Origin: Chitinophagaceae bacterium
GTDB taxonomy: Bacteria > Bacteroidota > Bacteroidia > Chitinophagales > Chitinophagaceae
DNA: 64,000 nt
Assembly: GCA_016699815.1 (NCBI GenBank)
Contig: CP065012.1
Location: 2,395,001 to 2,459,000 of the forward strand
Direction: 5' to 3'
The notes beneath the pieces are model-generated. The model saw only the letters and a program-made list of their open reading frames with translations, was not told the origin of the DNA and did not search any database. Below are positions 8,544-15,881 of this stretch, piece by piece (position 1 is the first letter of the stretch; the number at the start of each line of letters is the position of its first letter). The translations under genes and the position numbers were made by a program.

Positions 8544-10994
8544 ATGAAAAAATCTGCCCTTTTTGTATTCTTTGTTACTTCTTTACTTGTTGCCAATGCA
8601 CAAAAAATTAGTGGAAGTATTAAAAAGGATGCCAGTGAAGCAGCTTCTTCTGCTACAATTGCTCTATTAAAAAATAGCGATTCTACTATTCTAAAATATG
8701 CCATTGTTAAAAAGGATGGAAATTTTGAGTTGATCAATATTGCGGCTGGTATTTATCTTTTAAAAGCGAGCCATATTGGTTATAAAACTCTTTATGTTCC
8801 TGTTGATTTTCAATCTACGGATTTATTGCTCAAGCCCATTGTACTTAAAAAAGAGGAAACAAATCTTGCTGGTGTTACCGTATCTTCTGCAAAACCTATT
8901 ATAGAAGTTAAAGCCGATAAAACCATTTTGAATGTGGAGGGTACAATAAATGCTACCGGAAATGATGGATTGGAATTGTTGCGTAAATCACCGGGAGTAA
9001 TGATTGATAAAGATGATAACATAAGCCTTGCAGGTAAAAATGGGGTAAACGTTTACATTGATGGGAAACCATCACCACTTTCAGGCGCTGACCTTACCAA
9101 TTATTTAAAGAGCTTGCAGAGTTCTCAAATGGAATCAATTGAAATTATAACCAACCCTTCTGCCAAGTATGATGCAGCAGGTAATGCAGGAATTATCAAC
9201 ATAAAATTAAAAAAGAATAAAACCTTTGGCACCAATGGTAATTTTAATGCCGGGTTCAACCAGGGATTTTATCCAAAGTTTAATGCTGGCTTAGGTCTCA
9301 ACCACCGCAATAAAAATATTAATGTATTTGGCACTTACAATTATAATAACGGTAAGAGCAGGATGCAAATTAACAGCAGAAAAGAGCAACTGGATACTTT
9401 ATTTGTGCAGAACAATGTAATGAATTTTAAAAATAACACCCATGGGTTTAAAGTGGGAGCCGATTATTTTTTAAACAAAAAAAGTACCATTGGTGCAGTG
9501 GTGAATGGCAATTTCTCCGATATGGAATTTACTACTTCGGGGCCTATGTATTTTACTGAAATATCAAGCGGCACCCAGGTAAAAGTTATGAATGCTACCA
9601 ATGATAATAAAATGCCCCGGAATGATGTGAATGCCAATTTGAATTACCGGTTTTCTGCTGGCGGTAAAGAATTTAGCATAGATGCAGATTACGGTTTTTA
9701 CAATATTAAATCGGATCAATACCAACCCAATTTCTATTACGATGGTACAGGAACGGTGGAAACTAACCGGGCCATTTATAATATGGTTGCACCAACCAAT
9801 ATTGACATAGCTACCCTAAAATCAGATTATGAACAGGATTTTAAAGGCGGTAAACTGGGTATTGGTGGTAAAACCAGTTTTGTGAAAACCAATAACAACT
9901 TTAAAAGTTATAATGTTTTTACGACTGGAAATGTTTTAGACACAGGCAAGAGCAACAAATTTGACTATAAAGAAAATATTAATGCACTTTATGTAAACTA
10001 TGCCAGGCAGTATAAAAAAGGCTTTATGGTTCAACTTGGATTGAGGGCAGAAAACACCAACCTTACTGGAACATCGAATGGATACAGGTGGGATACCAAT
10101 AGCTGGGAGAAATATGATACCACATTTAAAAGAAACTATACCGGGCTTTTTCCCAGCGCTGCTGTAACTTTTAATAAAAACCCCATGAAGCAGTGGACTT
10201 TTTCTTACAGTAGGAGGATTGACAGGCCAGCTTACCAGGATTTAAACCCATTTGAGTTCAGGCTCAACGAATATTCTTATATGAAAGGCAATACCGACCT
10301 GAGGCCGCAATACACCAATAGTTTTGGGGTGACCAATGTGTATAAGTATAAACTTACCACTTCATTTAACTATAGCCATGTAAAAGATATTTTTGCCCGT
10401 GTACCCGATACAACTGATAAAACAAAAGGGTTTTTAACCAAAAAGAATTTGGCTACACAGGATATTTTTGCCTTGAATATCAGTTATCCTTTCCAGTATA
10501 AGAAATACAGTTTTTTTGCAACCCTCAACTCCAACTATGCCCATTACCAGGCCGACTTTGGCGGTGGTGACCGGAACATTGATTTAAAAGTTTTCGCCCT
10601 TACCTACTATATGCAAAATAGTTTCAAATTTGGTAAAGGATGGACAGGAGAGCTTTCTGGTTTATATATTTCACCATCGGTATGGCAGGGAACCATAAAG
10701 TCAGATGCCATGGGTATGGTGGATGTAGGCCTTCAAAAAACAATCTTAAAAAATACCGGCAACATAAAACTTGTAGTGAGTGATATTTTTAAAACTATGA
10801 AATGGGGAGGGAAATCTGATTTTGCCGGTGTAAGCAGTACGTTTAACGGCCATGGTGAATTAACCCAGGTGAAATTAAATTTTAGCTACAGATTTGGTAA
10901 CAGCCAGGTAAAAGCTGCACGCCAGCGTAAAAGCGCCATAGAAGATGAAAATAAACGTACCCAGCAAAGCGGCGGACAAATGGGCGGCAATTAA
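8544..10994 (+). CDS. Outer-membrane beta-barrel family protein (TonB-receptor-like)
   Basis: 816 aa from the ATG at 8544, which gives a proper signal peptide (MKKSALFVFFVTSLLVANAQ). An in-frame TTG seven codons earlier lies inside the promoter element and was rejected. After the signal comes a carboxypeptidase-regulatory-like beta-sandwich (about 20-100), then a plug-like part with LRKSPGVMIDKDDNISLAGK and GKPSPLSGADLTNYL, then a barrel with many alternating Tyr/Phe/Asn strands. The C terminus after the last strand (NFSYRFGN) is a polar tail rich in Gln/Gly. No TonB box or SusD partner is adjacent, so it resembles the outer-membrane beta-barrel family (PF14905) rather than a SusC nutrient porter. 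The ligand is unknown. Confidence 0.88.
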   Translation: MKKSALFVFFVTSLLVANAQKISGSIKKDASEAASSATIALLKNSDSTILKYAIVKKDGNFELINIAAGIYLLKASHIGYKTLYVPVDFQSTDLLLKPIVLKKEETNLAGVTVSSAKPIIEVKADKTILNVEGTINATGNDGLELLRKSPGVMIDKDDNISLAGKNGVNVYIDGKPSPLSGADLTNYLKSLQSSQMESIEIITNPSAKYDAAGNAGIINIKLKKNKTFGTNGNFNAGFNQGFYPKFNAGLGLNHRNKNINVFGTYNYNNGKSRMQINSRKEQLDTLFVQNNVMNFKNNTHGFKVGADYFLNKKSTIGAVVNGNFSDMEFTTSGPMYFTEISSGTQVKVMNATNDNKMPRNDVNANLNYRFSAGGKEFSIDADYGFYNIKSDQYQPNFYYDGTGTVETNRAIYNMVAPTNIDIATLKSDYEQDFKGGKLGIGGKTSFVKTNNNFKSYNVFTTGNVLDTGKSNKFDYKENINALYVNYARQYKKGFMVQLGLRAENTNLTGTSNGYRWDTNSWEKYDTTFKRNYTGLFPSAAVTFNKNPMKQWTFSYSRRIDRPAYQDLNPFEFRLNEYSYMKGNTDLRPQYTNSFGVTNVYKYKLTTSFNYSHVKDIFARVPDTTDKTKGFLTKKNLATQDIFALNISYPFQYKKYSFFATLNSNYAHYQADFGGGDRNIDLKVFALTYYMQNSFKFGKGWTGELSGLYISPSVWQGTIKSDAMGMVDVGLQKTILKNTGNIKLVVSDIFKTMKWGGKSDFAGVSSTFNGHGELTQVKLNFSYRFGNSQVKAARQRKSAIEDENKRTQQSGGQMGGN

Positions 10995-11026
10995 TATTGT
11001 GTAAACTAAATTTTGGGGTTAAGTAT

Positions 11027-12364
11027 TTATTGCATTTTAAACGATTCCATAAACTTGGTAGTGAAGTTACCATTGCGGAAATCTTCGTTTTCCATCAATT
11101 GTAAATGAAAGGGAATGGTGGTTTTAATTCCTTCAATTACATATTCACTAAGCGCCCTTTGCATGGTATCCAGCGCTTCTTCTCTTGTACGGGCAACAGC
11201 AATTAATTTTCCAATCATGCTATCGTAGTATGGTGGAATAGTATAGCCGGCATACACATGGCTATCTACTCTTACGCCGTGGCCACCTGGGGTATTTAAT
11301 ACGGTAATTTTTCCAGGGCTTGGTCTAAAATCATTATATGGATCTTCTGCATTTATGCGGCATTCAATAGCATGCATTTGAGGCAGGTAATTGTTACCGC
11401 TTACTTTTTCGCCGGCGGCAATTTTAATTTGTTCTTTAATAAGGTCAAAGTTTATTACTTCTTCTGTAACGCAGTGTTCTACCTGGATACGGGTATTCAT
11501 CTCCATAAAATAAAAATTACGGTGCTTATCTACCAGGAACTCAATGGTGCCTACGCCTTCATAGCTGATAGATGCAGCGGCTTTAATTGCAGCTTCTCCC
11601 ATTTTATGCCTGAGTTCATCTGTCATAAAGGGTGATGGTGATTCTTCCACAAGTTTTTGATGCCTGCGCTGTATGCTGCAATCTCTTTCACTTAAATGAC
11701 AAACATTACCGTATTGATCGCCGGCAACCTGTATTTCAATATGCCTGGGTTCTTCTACATATTTTTCCATGTAGATGCCGTCGTTTTTAAAAGATGCCGC
11801 CGCTTCAATTTTTGCCGACTCATATGCCTTTTCAATATCTTCTTCTTTCCATACAACCCTCATGCCTTTACCGCCACCGCCTGCAGTAGCTTTTAAAATA
11901 ATCGGAAACCCAATTCTTACTCCTTCTTTTTTGGCTTGGTACACACTTTCCAATAAGCCTTCTACGCCAGGAACAACGGGAACACCGGCATTTATCATTG
12001 TTTGCTTAGCGGTTACTTTATCGCCCATGGCCGTAATCATTTCGGGTGTAGGGCCAATAAACTTTATACCATGTTTGGTGCAAATTTCTGCAAACCTTGC
12101 ATTTTCTGCCAAAAAACCATAGCCGGGGTGAATGGCGTCGGCATTAGTAATTTCAACGGCTGCAATAATATTAGGTATGTTTAAATAACTATCGGCACTG
12201 GCTGGCTTGCCAATACAAACCGCTTCATCGGCAAACTTTACGTGTAAACTGTCTTTATCTGCTGTGGAATAAACCGCTACGGTTTTTATACCCATTTCCT
12301 TGCAGGTACGAAGGATACGAAGGGCAATTTCGCCCCGGTTTGCGATTAATATTTTTTTAAACAC
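11027..12364 (-). CDS. accC: Acetyl-CoA carboxylase, biotin carboxylase subunit
   Basis: A 445-aa ATP-grasp enzyme, normal length. It carboxylates biotin on AccB with bicarbonate and ATP, the first step of fatty-acid synthesis. The N-terminal domain starts FKKILIANRGEIALRILR. The Gly-rich ATP loop KATAGGGGKGMR is near residue 160, and the active-site stretch EMNTRIQVEHCVTE near 285. The C-terminal domain holds VRVDSHVYAGYTIPPYYDSM. It lies 93 bp downstream of accB on the same strand and is probably co-transcribed with it. The carboxyltransferase subunits are not in the window. Confidence 0.97.
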   Translation of the reverse strand: MFKKILIANRGEIALRILRTCKEMGIKTVAVYSTADKDSLHVKFADEAVCIGKPASADSYLNIPNIIAAVEITNADAIHPGYGFLAENARFAEICTKHGIKFIGPTPEMITAMGDKVTAKQTMINAGVPVVPGVEGLLESVYQAKKEGVRIGFPIILKATAGGGGKGMRVVWKEEDIEKAYESAKIEAAASFKNDGIYMEKYVEEPRHIEIQVAGDQYGNVCHLSERDCSIQRRHQKLVEESPSPFMTDELRHKMGEAAIKAAASISYEGVGTIEFLVDKHRNFYFMEMNTRIQVEHCVTEEVINFDLIKEQIKIAAGEKVSGNNYLPQMHAIECRINAEDPYNDFRPSPGKITVLNTPGGHGVRVDSHVYAGYTIPPYYDSMIGKLIAVARTREEALDTMQRALSEYVIEGIKTTIPFHLQLMENEDFRNGNFTTKFMESFKMQ

Positions 12365-12457
12365 TGGTTAAAAGTTAATAGTTAAAAATCAAAAAAAATG
12401 AGTAACTGAGAAAAACCTGAATAAAGTATGGATACTTTAGGAATGAATTTTGGGTTT

Positions 12458-12928
12458 TTAATTAGGTTCTACAAGAAATAGGGGTTGATCGTACTCTACA
12501 GGGCTGGCATTTTCTACTAATATTTTTACAATTTTACCACTCACTTCACTTTCAATTTCATTAAAAAGCTTCATGGCTTCAATAATGCAAACAACTTTGC
12601 CGGGAGTTACCTCATCGCCTACATTTGCAAACAAAGGCTTACCAGGGCCAGCCTGGCGGTAAAAAGTGCCAATCATTGGGCTTTTGATTGTAATGAGATT
12701 GTCTTGCTTGGGTTCCTGGGCAGCAGCCGGTGGTTTGTCTTTTGAAATAGCCGGTGCAGGAACTGCCTGGCTTACTGCAGGAGCAGCTGCAGCATTTGTA
12801 TAAATGGTTTGATTAGGGTCTTTTTTTTGTTTGATGGTAATTTTGGTACCATCTTCCTCAATAGTTATTTCACCAATATTGGTTTTATTTACCAGTTTTA
12901 CCAGTTCCTGAATTTGTTTAATGTCCAT
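12458..12928 (-). CDS. accB: Acetyl-CoA carboxylase biotin carboxyl carrier protein
   Basis: A 156-aa BCCP. A helical N-terminal region (1-40) is followed by an Ala/Pro-rich linker (45-72) and the biotinyl domain (77-156) with the biotinylated Lys120 in IIEAMKLFNEI. It carries carboxybiotin between AccC and the transferase. It is the first gene of an accB-accC pair. The upstream gap (12929-13148) is AT-rich and holds the efp terminator but no clear accB promoter. Confidence 0.96.
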   Translation of the reverse strand: MDIKQIQELVKLVNKTNIGEITIEEDGTKITIKQKKDPNQTIYTNAAAAPAVSQAVPAPAISKDKPPAAAQEPKQDNLITIKSPMIGTFYRQAGPGKPLFANVGDEVTPGKVVCIIEAMKLFNEIESEVSGKIVKILVENASPVEYDQPLFLVEPN

Positions 12929-13084
12929 TTTTAATATTTAATATTATTAATTGAAATGGGAAACGGGAAGCTAAGGTAAGGAAAATGATATTGAACCAGG
13001 AAGTTTATTTTTTGAGTTTTTCACTAAAAATGCCCTTTTTTTGGGTAAAACTGGGCAAAAATCATTAAAAAGTGCTGTTTTTAG

Positions 13085-13116
13085 TAAAAAAAAGAAAACC
13101 AGCAAATACTGGTTTT
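13085..13116 (-). terminator. Terminator of efp
   Basis: On the minus strand AAAACCAG, a 6-nt loop and CTGGTTTT form an 8-bp stem followed by a T-rich run. It lies about 33 bp after the efp stop. Confidence 0.75.
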
Positions 13117-13148
13117 AATATAAGGTTGTAGGAGTTCTTGATTAATAA

Positions 13149-13712
13149 TTACTTTACCCTTTCTACGTATTCCCCGGTTTTTGAGTTAATTCTTATGAGT
13201 TCGCCTTCATTTACAAATAAAGGTACATTTATAGATGCCCCGGTTTCTAAAGTTGCAGGCTTGAGGGTACGGGTTGCAGTATCCCCTTTTATTCCAGGCT
13301 CACTGTAAGTAACCATTAATACTATTTTATCGGGCAGTTCCACACCCATTGGCAGTTCTGTTTCCCCGTTAATGAGTACAGAAACTTCCTGGCCTTCTTT
13401 TAAAAATGCGGGTGCATCTACCATTTCTTCGGCAACAGTAATTTGTTCAAAAGTTTCATTATCCATAAAGCTATAACCCGAATCATCTTTATATAAAAAT
13501 TGGAAAGCTTTTCTTTCCACTCTTACAGGATAAATAGTTTCGCCGCTGTTCCAAGTTTGTTCAATGGTACGGCTATTATCTACTCCTTTTAATTTGGCCC
13601 AAACTTTAGCTGCAGCACGTGCCGTTTTATTTTGCCCAAATTCTATTACGGAATATAGGTTGCCGTCAATTTTTAAAATCAGGCCACTCCTGATATCTGC
13701 TGTTGTTGCCAT
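13149..13712 (-). CDS. efp: Elongation factor P with atypical tip loop
   Basis: A 187-aa EF-P of normal length with the start MATTADIRSGL and conserved blocks VERKAFQFLYKDDSGYSFMD and FEQITVAEEM. EF-P enters the ribosomal E site and relieves stalling at polyproline. In most bacteria the domain I loop reads PG(K/R)G, with the modified residue at its tip. Here the aligned segment is NKTARAAAKVWAKL (residues 28-41). Arg32 takes the tip position, but the flanking Pro and both Gly are replaced by Thr, Ala and Ala. How this loop is modified, if at all, is unknown; no EarP, EpmA/B or YmfI gene is nearby. The gene stands alone with its own promoter and terminator. Confidence 0.96.
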   Translation of the reverse strand: MATTADIRSGLILKIDGNLYSVIEFGQNKTARAAAKVWAKLKGVDNSRTIEQTWNSGETIYPVRVERKAFQFLYKDDSGYSFMDNETFEQITVAEEMVDAPAFLKEGQEVSVLINGETELPMGVELPDKIVLMVTYSEPGIKGDTATRTLKPATLETGASINVPLFVNEGELIRINSKTGEYVERVK

Positions 13713-13735
13713 AAAATTTTATTATTTTGAGGCTG

Positions 13736-13743
13736 CAAAAGTA
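13736..13743 (-). promoter_or_regulatory. -7 promoter element of efp
   Basis: TACTTTTG on the minus strand, 23 bp before the efp ATG. A weak TTTC-type -33 lies about 20 bp further up. Confidence 0.6.
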
Positions 13744-13864
13744 GCAAACCCTTATTTAATTGCGAAATTGAATTCTGGTGAAAATAAGTGCCATTAACTC
13801 AAAAATTAAAAGACTTTTGAGGATATTTCTTTAATAAACTTACTACTTAACGTGTGCTATCCTT

Positions 13865-13872
13865 TACCTTTG
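13865..13872 (+). promoter_or_regulatory. -7 promoter element of mdh
   Basis: TACCTTTG, a match to TAnnTTTG, 34 bp before the mdh ATG. No convincing -33 was found. Confidence 0.6.
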
Positions 13873-13906
13873 CAAGCAGTTTATAAAAAGATAAAACTGA
13901 TAAATT

Positions 13907-14842
13907 ATGAAAGTAACCGTAGTAGGTGCAGGCGCAGTAGGAGCAACCTGTGCCGATAATATTGCCCGTAAACAAATTTGTGACGAATTGGTAATTGTAG
14001 ATATTAAGGAAGGTTTTGCAGAAGGTAAAGCCATGGACTTATCGCAAACTGCTCAAATTGAAGGCTTTGATACCAAAATAACTGGAAGCACCAATGATTA
14101 CAGCAAAACAGCCGGAAGTACGGTTGCCGTAATTACTTCGGGCATTCCTCGTAAACCCGGTATGACGAGGGAAGAACTGATTGGTATTAATGCGGGAATT
14201 GTAAAATCTGTTACTGAAAACATTTTAAAATATTCTCCCGATTGTATTATTATTGTTATCAGCAACCCAATGGATACCATGGCTTATTTATCCATAATGA
14301 GCAGTGGGCTTCCCAAAAACAGGATTATTGGAATGGGAGGAATTTTAGATAGTGCAAGGTTCCGTTATTTTTTAAGTAAGGCAATAGGATGTTCGCCAAA
14401 TGATTTACAGGCAACAGTAATAGGTGGCCATGGAGATACTACCATGATTCCCTTAACCAGGCTGGCTACTTATTGTGGCACACCAGTTGCTCATTATTTA
14501 AGTGAAGAAGCTTTGAAAAAAGTTGCTGCAGATACAATGGTAGGTGGTGCAACACTTACCGGCTTGTTAGGCACTTCGGCATGGTATGCACCAGGAGCCG
14601 CAGGAGCATCGCTTGTAGAAGCTATTGTAAGAGATGAAAAGAAAATGATGCCATGCTGTGTTTACCTTGATGGGGAATACGGCCAAAAAGATATTTGTAT
14701 TGGAGTACCGGTAATTATTGGCCGAAATGGTTGGGAAAAAATTGTAGATTACAAGCTTAATGAAGAAGAGCAGGCATTATTTAGCAAGAGTGCAGAAGCC
14801 GTAAGAAATATGAATAATATACTTTCTACTTTAAATGTGTAG
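13907..14842 (+). CDS. mdh: Malate dehydrogenase
   Basis: A 311-aa NAD-dependent malate dehydrogenase of the LDH-like bacterial type, converting malate to oxaloacetate in the TCA cycle. The Rossmann loop is GAGAVGA (7-13). The substrate loop is SGIPRKPGMTREEL (about 78-91), with Arg-Lys-Pro as in malate-specific enzymes. NPMDTM follows near 121, and the catalytic His lies in GGHGDTT near 174. Gene and promoter are complete. It faces away from efp; a lipoprotein gene follows after 36 bp. Confidence 0.96.
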   Translation: MKVTVVGAGAVGATCADNIARKQICDELVIVDIKEGFAEGKAMDLSQTAQIEGFDTKITGSTNDYSKTAGSTVAVITSGIPRKPGMTREELIGINAGIVKSVTENILKYSPDCIIIVISNPMDTMAYLSIMSSGLPKNRIIGMGGILDSARFRYFLSKAIGCSPNDLQATVIGGHGDTTMIPLTRLATYCGTPVAHYLSEEALKKVAADTMVGGATLTGLLGTSAWYAPGAAGASLVEAIVRDEKKMMPCCVYLDGEYGQKDICIGVPVIIGRNGWEKIVDYKLNEEEQALFSKSAEAVRNMNNILSTLNV

Positions 14843-14878
14843 ATTTTTTTTAAAAAATAAATTTGAAAAAACCTGTTT

Positions 14879-15772
14879 ATGCGTAAATCAAACCTGGCAT
14901 TTATTGCCATTTTGCTGAGTTTTGTTTTTCTGGCCTGTCAGAAAGAATTAAGTTTTGGCAATTCAAGCTTCTTAGGCAACTTTACAGCTACCATTGACAG
15001 TACCAATTGGGAGGCTACAACCATAAAAGAAATAACCCGGCAGGCTGGTACCATTGCCATTACCGGAAAAAGTTCTAATGGTAATATAATTGTTCTAAGG
15101 GTTGCCGATTCCGGGGTACATACCTACGGCTTTCATAATTTAAGTGCAAGCAATGTAGCTGTTTATACCGATGCTGCTTCAGGAAATACAAATGTATTTA
15201 CTACCAATCAATGGGATTTACCCGGGAATTACGGTTCCTTACAAATTATTTCAATTGACACAGTAAATAAAGTAATGAGTGGCACGTTTAGTTTTAGGGC
15301 ATACCGGCAGTTCGATTCCCTACAACATATTATTTCTAATGGAATTTTCACAAATATTCCATATACCACATCCAATCCTTTACCCTCTGCTACAGATACA
15401 TTTAGGGTTAAAGTTGACGGCACTCCATTTACCTATAATTCTCTTACAGGAATTGCAACAGGGGCGCCACTTGATCAAATTGCCATTACTGCATTACAAG
15501 GCACTGTTGCACCGGTAGTAGGTTTAACCTTACCTTCTTCTGTAACAACAGGAAATTATACTTTTGAAGATGTAGCAAGTACTATCATTGCGTTATATAA
15601 TCCTTCCGAAACAATGAGCCTTTTGGCAGACAGTGGCAATATCCAAATTTTGGAACATAATACAGTAACCAAAAGAATAAGGGGAAATTTTGATTTTAAA
15701 GCAACACCTCTACTTTCAGATTCGCCAAAAGCTGTATTAACAGAAGGTTATTTTTCAATTATTTATCAATAA
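14879..15772 (+). CDS. Putative lipoprotein, function unknown
   Basis: A 297-aa protein with a lipoprotein signal: KSNLAFIAILLSFVF followed by LACQ, so the mature protein should begin at a lipidated Cys near residue 20. The rest is Thr/Asn/Ser-rich beta sequence. It appears to hold two similar halves: ANFTATIDSTNWEA-like and DTFRVKVDGTPFTY-like openings, each followed by alternating strands. This suggests a duplicated domain. No enzyme motif was recognised. It probably sits on the periplasmic or outer face of the outer membrane. It follows mdh closely and ends at a terminator. Confidence 0.75.
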   Translation: MRKSNLAFIAILLSFVFLACQKELSFGNSSFLGNFTATIDSTNWEATTIKEITRQAGTIAITGKSSNGNIIVLRVADSGVHTYGFHNLSASNVAVYTDAASGNTNVFTTNQWDLPGNYGSLQIISIDTVNKVMSGTFSFRAYRQFDSLQHIISNGIFTNIPYTTSNPLPSATDTFRVKVDGTPFTYNSLTGIATGAPLDQIAITALQGTVAPVVGLTLPSSVTTGNYTFEDVASTIIALYNPSETMSLLADSGNIQILEHNTVTKRIRGNFDFKATPLLSDSPKAVLTEGYFSIIYQ

Positions 15773-15796
15773 TTACAAGGGAACTAAAAAATTTGC

Positions 15797-15825
15797 AATG
15801 CCGGTTTGTCCGGCATTTTTTTTAA
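15797..15825 (+). terminator. Terminator after the lipoprotein gene
   Basis: AATGCCGG, loop TTTGT, CCGGCATT and a run of eight or more T. Perfect 8-bp stem. Confidence 0.88.
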
Positions 15826-15881
15826 TTTCTTTTTGGCGCTGCTATTATAAAAGGTTAATTTTAATGCTCTAAAATTGCTCT

